A DNA stretch of 64,000 nucleotides. Source: CAYNRE01 sp964399535 (GTDB lineage: Bacteria > Planctomycetota > Planctomycetia > Pirellulales > CAYNRE01). This document shows, piece after piece, positions 9,296 through 21,300 of this stretch (position 1 is the stretch's first letter; every line of letters begins with the position of its first letter). The notes under the pieces are model-generated. The model was not told the DNA's origin. It did not search any database and was given only the letters and a program-made list of their open reading frames with translations. The stretch spans positions 62,001 to 126,000 of the forward strand of contig CAYNRE010000028.1 of assembly GCA_964399535.1 (NCBI GenBank), given 5' to 3'. The translations under genes were made by a program, and so were the position numbers.

Positions 9296-9393
9296 GCCCT
9301 GGCCGGCGCCGACCGGCTCGCGGCAGCCCAGCCCTTGGGCCCAGTCTGCCGCTCGCGTGGCCTGGCCCGCCCGGGGGTGAGTACGCCGCGCGA

Positions 9394-12300
9394 TTAGCCA
9401 TTAAGCCAATCGTTGTCGTCCGTGAGCCAGTCGGTATCGAGCGCCTCCATCACCTCGTCGACCGCCGAGATCGCCACCGTAGCCTCGAGGGCCTGAGGAG
9501 CCCTCGGCGCCAGGGCCGATGCCGGCAAGGGGCCGACCACGGGGCCCGGGGCGATGCCCGAGGCGAAGACCAGCGGCCCCATGGGAGCCGACTCCGCCGC
9601 GAAGCCGGGAGCCATGGGCAGGAAGCCGAACATGACCACGGCGCCCAGGGCCGATTCGATGTTGGCAATGCCACCGGTACCGGTAGCCGTGCCCAGGCCC
9701 AAATTCACCTCAGCCGGGGTGGTATAGGCGGTGTAGTCGAGCGTGTCGGTTCCCATACCGCCGTCGATGATGCCATCGACCGTGGCCGCGTCGGCGAACA
9801 CGAAGTTGTCGGCCAGGGTGCCGCCCGTCAGGTTCTCGAAACCGTCGGCACTAACGCCGCCGACCGTCGCCGAATTGGTGCCGCTCAGCGACCAGGTGCT
9901 GACCACGTTCGGGCCGGTGATTGTGTCGCTCGCCATACCCCCGATGAAACCGGTGATTCCCAGGAAGCCGGCGGTTCCAGTGGCGGTGGCCAACTGCAGG
10001 TCGACCGCCACGGGCGTGGTGTAGGCCACGTAGTCGAGCGTATTGGCGCCGGCGGCCCCGTCGATCTGCCCGGTCAGCGAGGCCCCATCGGCGAAGACGA
10101 AGTCGTCGGCATCGGGCGAACCCGCCAGGTTTTCAAACCCTTGGAAACTAACGGTATCGATCGTGCCCTGATCGGCAGCGGTGAGGTTCCAAGTGTTGGG
10201 ACCAAGGGTGTCGGCAAGGGTATCGCTCGCCGAGCCGCCGATCAGGTTCTCGATACCCGCGACACCACCGGTGCCCGTGGCGGTTCCCGCGGCGAGGTCG
10301 ACCGCCACCGCCGTGGAGTAAGCGGCGTAGTCGAGCGTGTCGCTGCCGCCAGCGCCGTCGATTTGGCCCGCAACCGAGGCCCCGTCGGTGAAGACGAAGC
10401 TATCGTCGAGACTGCCGCCGGTCAGGTTCTCGATACCGGCAAAAGCTAGGCCGGCCACGTCGCCCGTATCGGCCCCGGTGAGATTCCAGGTGTTGGCCAC
10501 CTCGGGACCGGTGAGCGTGTCGATTCCGGCGGACCCGATCAGGTCTTCAATGCTGATCGCGACCGGAATGCCCGTCGCTGCCCCGGCGGCCAGATCGACC
10601 GTTACCGGCGAGAGGTAGGCCGTGTAGTCGAGCGTGTCGGTGCCGGCGCCGCCGTCGATTTGGCCGGAGACGCCCGCGCCATCGGCAAAGACGAAGGCAT
10701 CGGTATCCGAGCCGCCGGTCAGGTTCTCGATGAGCGAGAAGCTGAGGGCGCCGACTGAACCCTGATCGAGCCCGGTCAGGTTCCAGACGTTGGCCACATC
10801 CTCGCCGGTGAGCGTATCGGTCGCGAGACCGCCGATGAGCGCTTCGATGCCGGCGAAGCCGGAGGTGCCGGGGGCCGTGCTGGCCGCCAGGCTCACATCG
10901 ACCGGTGTGGTGTAGGCCGAGTAATCGAGGGTATCGGAATCACCCGCCCCGTCGATGCTGCCGCTTAGGCCGGCGCCGTCGGAGAACACAAAGTTGTCGC
11001 TGAGCGTTCCGCCGGTCAAATTCTCGAAGCTGCTGAAGACAACCCCGGCTACGCTGCCGGCGTCGGCACCGGTCAGGCTCCAGACGTTGGCCGCGTTGGG
11101 TCCGGTAAGGCTGTCGCTCGCGGTACCGCCGATCAGGGTTTGCAGGTTGGCGATTCCGCCCGTGCCGGTGGCGGTGGCGGTTTCGAGATCGACCGCCACG
11201 GCCGACAGGTAGGCCGACAGATCGAGCGTGTTGGCACCGGTGCCACCGTCGATCACGCCGGTTACGCCCGCGCCGTCGGCCACCAGGAACTGGTCGGCGT
11301 TGTTTCCGCCGGTCAGGTTCTCGAAGCCAGCGAAGCTAATCGCACCCACGGTGCCCTGATTGGTACCAGTGATGTTCCAAACATTGGCCGGGTTGCGGCC
11401 GCGGAGCGTGTCGCTGCCGGTGCCGCCTTGGAACTGCTCAACGCTCGTGTAGCCGCCCGTACCCGTGGCGGTGCTGGCGGCCAAGTTGACCAATACTGGG
11501 GTGGTGTAGGCCGAGTAGTCGAACTGGTCGCTACCGTCGCCCGCGTCGATCGGGCCGGTGAGCCCTGCCCCGTCGGCGAACACGAAGTTGTCGGCGTCGC
11601 TACCTGCCTGAATCGCCTCCACGTCGACAAAGCCGCCCAGGTAGCTGGCATTTCCGGCGTTGGTGCCGGTAATGTTCCAGAGCGTGGCCACATCGAGCCC
11701 GACGATCAGGTCGCTGCCGCCGCCACCGAAGATGCTGCCGGTGAGTTGGCCACCGGGCAGGAAGATGAAGGTATCGGTATCGGCCCCGCCGTTGAGGTTC
11801 TCGATATCGAAGAACTTCACGCCGTTGATGGTGCCCGAGTTCAGACCGTCGATGATCCACACGTTGGGCGTGTCGGCCGCCACCAAGGTGTTTCCACCCG
11901 TGCCGCCGATCAGGCATTCGATCTCGTTGCCGGCATGGTGGGCCAGATTGGTGCCGTCGGTTACGTCGACCAGCCCCAGCCCCACGGTAAACGTGAGCGG
12001 AACGGTTACGGCCGAGAAGTCGAGCGAATCGGACGAGCCCTCGCCGGGTAGCTCGACCACCGTGTCGGTACCCCAATCGTTCTCGAACAGGTAGACATCG
12101 TCGGCGTCGCCGCCGGCCAACAGGTCGGTGCCGCCCAGGCCGGTGAGCACGTCGGTATCGCCACCGCCGAAGAGCGAGTTGTCTTCGTCGCTACCGCGAA
12201 TCTGGTCGGCCTGGTTGGTGCCGATCACGTTTTCATACAGCCCCGGAACCGGCGACTCGACGGTGCGTAGCGGAGCGCCGTACTCGGCCACGGTGGGAGC

Positions 12301-15300
12301 CGAAAGCAGCACGGGCGGAGTCGACAGGTCGACCACGACCGGCACGTCCAGGAGACTGAAATCGAGCGTATCGCTGCCGATGGTTTCGACGATCTCGTCG
12401 TTGTCCGAGGGGTTACCCAGGACGAACACATAGGTATCGTCGCCGGCGCCCCCCTGCTCGTAATCGGAACCCGAGCGGCCGTCGAGCAGGTTGTCTCCAT
12501 CGTTGCCAATCAGCACGTCGTCGCCGGCGCCGCCGATCAGGTGCTCGAAGTTGGCATACTGCTCGTACTGGCCCGTAACCACCTGGTGGAAATCGCTCGA
12601 GCCGTCGGTGCGCGAGTGCTCGGCAATTTGATTGGGCAGCGAGAAGAACCCCGGCGGGAAACCCGACAGATCGAGCACCACTGGTTCGATCGCGCTGAGC
12701 GAGCTGAAATCGAGCCGGTCGCGAATGCCCTCGTCGGTCCGGGCATCGGTGCCGGTGCCGGGCAACTCGACCACGGTATCCACTTCGTTGCCGGCGCCAA
12801 AGGCCGGGGCCGGATCGAAGTAATAGGTGTCGCCGCGCAGTTGCCCAACGAGCAAATCGTTGCCGGCGTTGCCGTGCAGGTGGTCGTCGTCGCCCAGGCT
12901 GAGCACGCAGGGATCGCTCACCACGTTGTCGCCGTAGAGCGTGTCGTCACCCAAGATGCCGAAGATGGTGTCCTGGCCGTCGGGCAACTCGGTGTACATG
13001 AAGTTGCCGAAATCCAGGCCGGCCAGGGTCTGGCCGCTGAGCGTGATCGTGATCTTGTGCGCGCCCCCTTGCGGGTAGCTGGGAGTGAAGCCCTCGGGCG
13101 GCACCTCACGCACGAAGTACATGCCCGGCGGAATATCGGTAATGACGTAGCGCCCGGCTTCGTCGGTCACATCCAGCGGCTCGTCTTCGTCCAACTCGCC
13201 GTTGTTGTTCAGGTCGACATAGATCGTCACTCCACCCAGGCCCGGCTCGTTCGGGTCGCGATCGCCCTCGCAATCCAAGTCGTTGAACTTGGTGCCGGTG
13301 ATGATGCCACCCCGGGCATTGCCGAAATCGACGCCATTTACCACCTCGCCCGCGTCGACCGTGACCATGTGCATGTTGCCCGAGTTGAGCAGCACAGCCA
13401 CATCGTTGCCCTGGGCATTGCCGGTGACCAGGTCGGGCCGGCCGTCGCCGTTCAGATCGCCGGCGGCCACCGAGCGCGGGAAGAACCCGGCCTCGAAGCG
13501 GAACGGCCCCTGAGTGGCCAGTTGGGGCTGGAACAACAGCACCAGCACTTCGCCCGTCTCGACGTCGGTGACGGCCAGGTCGGGGAACTGGTTCCCGTCG
13601 AAGTCGGCCACGGCCAGCCCCGTGGGGCTGAAGGGGGCGTCGTAGGCGGGGGCCTCTTCCTCGAAGTTCAGTCCGAACAAGCTGCCGGCGTTCACCAGGA
13701 TCGAAACTCGGCCTTCGCCGGTATTGCTTACGGCCAGGTCGAGGTTCCCGTCTTGGTTGAAATCGCCAACCACGATGTCGCTGGGAGTTTCCCCGGCGTA
13801 GAAGTATTCTTCTCCGAAGAAGTTTCCGGCCCCGTCGTCGCCGTTGAGCATGACGACCACGTCTTCGGAACTGAAGGCCGCCACGGCCAAATCGGGCAGG
13901 CCGTCGTTATTCAGGTCGCCGGCCGCGATCGAAGTGGGCGAAATGTCGATAAATAATCGCTCGTCGACCACGAAGCCCGATTCCTGGGTGTTGAGCAGCA
14001 CGGTAATGGCACCGCGCCCGGAGTCGGCCGCGGCCAGGTCGACCCAGCCGTCGTCGTTGAAATCGGCCGCGACCAGGTCTTGCACGCGGGGGCGGAAGGT
14101 GGGCGTGCCCCAAACCACGGCGAACCCGCTGGCCGGATTCAGCGTTCCCTCTTCGTTGGGAATGATGGTAACGGCATTGGAAGACTCGGTGGCGCCCACG
14201 GCCAGGTCCAGGTCGCCGTCGCGATCGTAGTCGAACAGCGCCACACTCGAGGGGCCGTTGGGCACGCTAAATGCCGAGGCCGGGCCAAAGGTGCCATCGC
14301 CCAGCCCGGGCAAGAGCGAAACCTGGGCACTGCCGCGGTTGACCACGACCAGGTCGGGAATCTGGTCTCCGGTGATGTCGCCGGTGGCCACGTGCCAGGG
14401 GCTGCGCGGAGCGTCGTACAGGGTGGGGCCGTCGAACGAAAGCACCGGCCCCGTGGGGAACAGGCCCGGCGGCGACATTTCCTTCACGGTGTACTTGCCC
14501 GGCGGCAGATTGGTGAACCAATACATGCCCGACTCGTTGGGGCGAGTCGAGGGGTTGTCTTGCATGGTGGTGGTCTTCGGCTCGAGCGGGCGGCCCTCGG
14601 CGTCAACGTCGAGAATTCCATTGCCGTTCAGGTCGAGGAAGATCATCACACCGGCGATTCCCGGCTCTTCGGGATCGCGCATTCCGTTGCCGTTGAGGTC
14701 TTCGTACTTGGTGCCGTGGATCTCGCTCCCGGGCAGCTCGCGGTTGCCAAAGTCGCGGCCCAAGATGACTTCGCCGGGATCCAGATCGACCAGGTGCGCG
14801 CCGGAGACCGTGCCCTGATCGATGCAAAGCAAGTCGATGAAGAACTCTTGCCCGCCGATCTCGAAACTGGTAACCGGGCCGCTGACCACGATGAGACCGA
14901 ACGGGCTACCCGCCGTGGGGACGACGCTAACCAGCGCACCGCCGATGGTGGCGCCGTTCAACTGGGTGATGTCGTTGACAATGCGCCGGTCGCCGTTGAC
15001 GGCCAGGTTGGCCGAGCCGCCGTAGTCGCCGTATTTCAGGCTCAGCCCCTCGGTACCCTCGGCCAGCGAGAAGCGCAAGTTGATGTTGCCCACCAACAAT
15101 TCTTGCCCAAAATCGCCGGCGTTTCCGCCGGTAAATACACTCGCCGAGCCCGAGGTAAAGGGCTCGTTGGGGGAGAAGAAGAATGGCCCCGCCGATACCG
15201 GGAGGGAGCTGCCTAGCGTACCCCCGACCTGGAAAGTTTGGCCCACGCCAAAGGTTTGGTTCGGGCTCAGGTCTTCAAAGCCGAAGCACTCTTCCAGCGT

Positions 15301-18300
15301 TTGCTGTCCCGGGAACGTTTGCTCCCAACCCTGCTGGAGCACCTCGGCCACGGTGTAGACGCCCGCGGGAACGTCGGTAAACCAGTAAGCACCCGTTTCG
15401 TCGGTGACCTGGCTGGGCTCGTTCTCGTCGAGCTGGCCGTTGCCATTCAGATCCAGGTAGATGGTCCAGCCGATCAGCCCGGGCTCGTCGGTGGTGCGGC
15501 GGCCATCGCCGTTGAGATCGTTCCACTTGCTGCCGTGAATCTCGCCGGTCGTGCGCTGATTGCCGAAGTCGATCCCGCGGAACTCGGCGCCCGCCCCGAC
15601 TTCCAGGACGTGTACACCCGGGAGCAGCAAACCTTCGCTAATGCAAAGGGTGTCGATGCTGAATTCCTGGCCGCCGATGGCGAACTTGTCGATCGCCCCC
15701 GCGAGGACCAGCTGCCCCAGCCCCGTGGCCGGGTTGACGAAGACGCTAACCACCGCACCGCCGACCGACTGGCCGTTGAGGTCGGACAGATTCTGCACGA
15801 CCCGCAACTCGCCGTTGACCGACAGGTTCTCGTTCCCGCCGAAATCGGCGAACAGCAACGTGACCTGCGTCACCGTGGCATCGAAAGAGAACTCAAGATT
15901 GATGTTGGTCGGGCGGAGCGAATTGCCCTGGCCGAATACAAAGCCCTCGTCGACCGAGGCAACGCCGTCGAGATACGGCGGGGGCTGGAAGAAATGGAAC
16001 GGCAACGCCGAAACCGAGATCGCGCTTCCGCCGTCGCCCACGGTGACGAAACTGTTACCCACCACGTAGCTGGTATCGACCTTCAGGTCTTCGAAGCCGA
16101 AGCATTCCTCGTCGAGTTGCCCGGCCGGATAGGTCTGTTGCCAGCCCGCCTGGGGAACCTCTCCGATGGTGTAATCCCCCACGGGAAGATTCAGGAACCA
16201 GTAGTTGCCAGCCTCGTCGGTCACCTGGAACGGCTCGGACTCGTCGAGCTTGCCGTTGTTGTCCAGGTCGACGTAGATGGTCCAACCTTCGAGCGGGAAC
16301 TCGTTGGTTTGACGCTTCCCGTCGCCGTTGATGTCGTTCCACTTGCTGCCGTGAATGGAGCCCACGGCGGGCTGGTTGCCGAAATCGAGCCCGGTGGCGG
16401 CCGTAGCGCCGCGGATCAGAGCCCGGTGCACCAGCCGGCCATCGTCTTGCGGGAAGGGGAAAGTCTGCACCCAACCAACCTGCACCACCTCGGCGATGGT
16501 AATGAAGCCGTCAGGCAGATTGCTCAGCTCGTACTGGCCGTTGGCATCGGTTACATCGAAGGGCTCGGTCGCCTGGCGCTGGCCGTCGTTGTTCAGGTCG
16601 GCGTAGATCACCCAACCGGCCAGAGGCGGTTCGCCGGCGGCCCGTTTGCCGTCGCCGTCGGTATCGAGCCACTTGACGCCGGTTACCAGGCTGCCTTGAC
16701 CAGCGGGCGCCGCGATATCCGGCCCCACGATGAGCTCGACCGAACCCAGGCCCTCTTCGCCTGGCGCACCGGGAGTGCGGGTTTCGTCGGCGCCTTCGAG
16801 CGGCTTGGACTGATCGGCCCCCAAGCCCGCGGGGCTCGTCAGGCCGAGAGGCACGACTACGCCCACGTTCTTGCGGAAGGCGTACAGGTCGACGAAGTCG
16901 ATGTCGCCATCGCGGTCGTAATCGAAACAGGCGTTGTAGCGACCATCTCCGCGAACGGAGTGGAACGCCATCTGGAACGCGGCCACGTCGGCCTGGTCCA
17001 CGTCGCGATCGCCATCGCAGTCGCCGAAGATGGTGTTGCCGAAGTCCAGCTCGCTCAGCACCTCCTGCTCGGCCAGTTTCACGGTGTAACCCGGCACGTC
17101 GCCGCCGGGGCCCGTTTGCAGCCAACCCGCGCGATTCACTTCCAGAATCGTGTACTCGCCCGGCGGGAGACCGGTAATCCAGTACTGACCCTGTTCGTTG
17201 ATTCCCTCGGTCTGGGGATTATCGACCATGGTGACGGCAAACGGCTCGATCGGCGTCTTGCCGTCGATATCCAGATCCAACACGCCGTTATGGTTCAGGT
17301 CGACATAGATGGTCCAGCCGGGCAAACCAGGCTCGTTCTCCGCTCGTTTGCCATCGGCGTTCAGGTCCCAGTACTTCGTGCCGTGAATCTCGCCGCCACG
17401 GCTGTTGCCGAAGTCTTTCCCGCTCACCAAATCGCCCGAGACCAGGGGAATGACGTGTTCCCCCTCGTCGCTTGACTTGGGATAGGTTTGCACCCAACCC
17501 AGTTGTTGCAATTCGCGCACCGTGTACGTGCCGGGCAACAGGTTCTGGAAGACATACCGGCCCGATTCGTCCACTTCCAAGGTGTCGGGATCGTCGGCCT
17601 CGGTAATGCGGTAGGGTTCCAGCGGGCCCAAGGGGCCGATATCAAGCTGGTTGTTGTTGTTCAGGTCGAGGTACACCACCCACTGCGGCAAGCCAGGTTC
17701 GCCGGTGCCTGGCGTGCCATCGCCCAGGTCGCGCTGGCCATTGCCGTTGGAGTCTTGGAACTTGGTTCCGAAAATATCGGCCGTGAGCACGTTGCCGAAA
17801 TCGACGCCGGTGGCATCTTGATTGATGACCGAGACCAACTGCGGTAGCGGATTCTGCGGCGTGCCCGGCGAGGTCTGCAACCACTTGGGTTGAGCCAATT
17901 CGACCAGCGAGTACATGCCCGAAGGCAGCCCGGCGAGCGTATACCGGCCCGCTTCGTCGATGTCGAGCGTGTTGGGGTCGTCTTCGCTGGTGACCACGAA
18001 CGGCTCGCCCGTGTTCATGTCGCCGCTGCCGTCGAGATCGACGAAGATCGTCCAGCCGGCCAACCCGGGTTCACCCTCTTCGCGCGTGCCGTTGGCGTTC
18101 AGGTCGTTCCACTTGGTGCCCGAGATGCGATAGCTGTCGACGTTGCCGAAGTCGATGTTGGTGCGGGCCTGGCCCGAGGCCAGCGTAAAGGCGTAGCCCT
18201 CGAAGCCCACGGGAGCCCGACGGAGCACCAGGTCGTCGATCCCCAGCACATTGCCCCCCACGGCGAAGGTGGTTACCGCGCCTTCGACCAGGAGGAATCC

Positions 18301-21300
18301 GCCGGTGGGGAAGTCGAGCACCCGCACCAGGGCCCCGCCGATCACCTGGTTATCGAGGCTGGCAAAGTTGGCGGTAACCCGGCGCTCGCCGTTGATGGTC
18401 AGGTTAAAGTTGGAACCACCCGCCTTGCGATAGGCGATCGAGAAACCGCGCAGCTCTTCGCCGAAACCAAACTCGACGGCGGCATTGGATACGAACAACT
18501 CCTGGCCGCCCGGATCGGCCAAAACGGCCATCGCCCCGGTGAAGATAGGCGTGACGGGCGTGGAGTAATAGGGCACCGCTCGGGCCTGGCCCAGGATGCC
18601 GCTAATGCTGCGGATGGTGGTGGTGTCGTCGACCGGGTCGAGCGGCGAATCTTTGACCAGGAACTGGGCACCCAGCACCTGCTCCTCGAAATCGAAAGTA
18701 CGCCGGCCGCTAGGCATCGTCTGCGCGAACGCTTCGCGCTGCTCCTCGCGAACCACATAGATACCCGGCGCCAGGCCGGTGAACGAGTAATTGCCCCCCG
18801 CGTCGGTCAATCGCGAGGGCTCGCCCGGGTCGAGATCGCCATCGTTGTTCAAGTCGAGCCAAATGCGCCAGCCAGAGAGGTCTTGATCTCCTCCGCCGTT
18901 CTGCGAATCGACGTTCAGGTCGCGGAACTTCTGGCCGGTGATCGACGCGGCCCGATAGTTGGCGAACACGATCGCCTCGGCGTCGTCCCCCGACTCCAGG
19001 GTCAGATCGTAAGCCAGATCAACGCCGTTCGAGCCGGGCCGGCTCTGCTGCCAACCGGGCTGCTGCACCTCGGCCACGGTGTATTGGCCGGGCTTGAGGT
19101 TTGTGAAGATATACGCCCCTGCCGGGCCGGTGGTGGTGCTTTGTTCGCCCGGATCGAGCACGCCGTTCTGGTTCTGGTCCAGGTAGATCGTCCAGCCGAT
19201 CAGCCCGGGTTCGTTCTGGTCGCGAATGCCGTCGGCATCGAGGTCTTCCCACTTGGCGCCGCGGATCTCGACAATTCGGGCGTTGCCGAAATCCAGGTCG
19301 TTGGCTTCGTCGCCGTAGTCGAGCGTTACCGCGTGGCCGCTGGCGGGGGTGATCTGCAGCCAACCCGCCTGGAAATCCTCGAACACGAAGTACTGGCCCG
19401 GCACCAGGTTGTCGAACTGGTAGGCGCCGGTTTCCGGATCGGTCACCGTGGTGCCGACAAAACCGCCCGTGTCGAACAGGAACATTTGCCAGCCGCCCAA
19501 GAGCGGCTCGCCCGCTTCACGGACGCCGTCGCCGTCCACGTCTTCCCATTTCACGCCGCGAATCGTGGCCAGCCGGGCATTGCCGAAGTCGACATTCTCG
19601 CCCGCCTGCACATCGGCCGGTAGCGGCCCGGAATCGAGCGCCAGCGTGTAACCCACGACCAACTGGGCCGCGGAATTGAGGAAGGTATCGCCGGTGACCA
19701 TGCCGCCGGTGGGCTGGGGCACGACCAGGCCCGGGGTGGGGCGGGCCTGGGTGTAACCGTCTTGCCCCACCTCGGCCACGCGATACACGGCCGGGTCTAA
19801 ATCGACCACGGTGCCGCCATCGACCACGTCGCGGAAACTGTACAAGCCCGACTCGGTTTCGGGATCGATGTCGCCGCTGGAATCCAGGTCGATGCTGGTG
19901 GTGATGGCCGTGGCGATCAGTTCGCCCTCGGCGTCGTACAGTTCGACGAGCCAGCCGTCGAGGCCGACTTCGCCGGGGTCCTTCACCCCGTCGCCGTCCA
20001 GATCGTCGAACTTCTGCCCGCTAATCGCCACGGGCAGCGGCTTGAGCGGAACCGGGTCGAGGAAATCGCATTCGACGATATCGAACCCGCCGTAGAACGG
20101 ACCGCCGGCCGGGGCGCCCGGATCGTTGAGGATGTAGTCGAGATTCTGATCCGAGGTGCCGCCGATCATGGTGTTGTTGCCGAGCGAACCGCAGAGCAGG
20201 TCGTCGTCCGGACCACCTTCGAGCCAGTCGTCGCTGGGGTCGGCCGTGGAACCGATGCGGTAAGCCAAGACGATGTCGTTCCCCCAGTCGCCGTAGAGGT
20301 TGTCGGCCCCCTCGTCGCCCATGATCATGTCGTTATCGGCGCCACCGTGCACGATGTCGCTGCCGTCGGTGCCCGCCGTGGTGAGCGAGTTGATCAGACT
20401 GAGGAAGTCGGCATCGGTATCGGTGGGAGCGAACAAGAGCGGATTGGGCGAGGCCTCGGTAAACAGGCTCTTGTACTCGCGGGTCATCAGGCTTTCGAGT
20501 TGGAAGTAGCCCACGGGCTTGCCGCCCACGACGATGTCGTCTCCCGAGTCGCCGTCGACATAGTCGCCGAATTCCGAGGGAATGAGTTGGTCGTGGGTGA
20601 GCCTTAGGCCGGTATCGATGCCGCCGGAGATGAAGTCATCGCCCGAGCCGCCGTGGATGGAGTCGTTTCCTTCGTCGCCGAGCAGGAAGTCCTTGCCCGA
20701 GCCGCCGAAGAGACTGTCGTCGCCGTTTTCGCCGAAGACCTTGTCACGATTACCGTCGCCGTGCAGTTCGTCGTTGCCCTGGCCGCCGAAGATGTTGTCG
20801 GCCCCCGCCGCGCCCAGCGACATGCCGATTTGGGCGCTGGTGGTAACGGGCGTGAGCACCTTGGTGGCGATATTGACCAAGGCGTAGGAATCGCCGTAGG
20901 CCAGGTCATTGCCGTCGCCGGTGTTGATGTCGTCGTGCCCGGCCCCGCCGAAGACCGAGTCGTTCCCGGTACCGCCCGTAATGGTGTCTTCGCCATCGCC
21001 GCCGTCGATGATGATGCCCAAGGTCGAGCCGCTGGCGTCGATCGTGTCGTTGAACTCGACCAGACCGCCCGCGACGATCGGGAAATCGCCATACACAGCC
21101 ACCACGGCGCCGGCCACCAGCGACACGATGCTGATGGTCATGTCGTCTTCTTCTTCCTCGCCGATCACAAACGTGACGCCGTTCTGGGCGGCCGTGGTCA
21201 CCAGGAAGGTGTCTTCGTCGCTCTCGGTGCCGATTTCGAAGTAGGGGGCCGCCACGGCGCCGTGGATCTGCATGTTGGCGCCGGTGCCCGGATCGGCGTT

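Larger units (their letters stand above)
13050..20060 (-). repeat. Array of twelve SdrD/Cna-B-like domains in the giant protein
   Basis: Twelve domains begin with the pattern I-x-G-x-K-[WFY]-x-D-x-[ND]-x-[DN]-G-x-R followed by EPGLxGWTIYxDLNxNGxLD. They start near nt 20,010, 19,540, 19,240, 18,920, 18,110, 17,760, 17,370, 16,670, 16,340, 15,530, 14,700 and 13,300. Each has the internal motifs GxYxFxNLPPGxYTVxE and LDFGN. This is the SdrD B-like/prealbumin-like fold used as stalk modules in surface proteins, and the acidic D-x-N-x-D-G loops suggest calcium binding. Confidence 0.85.
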
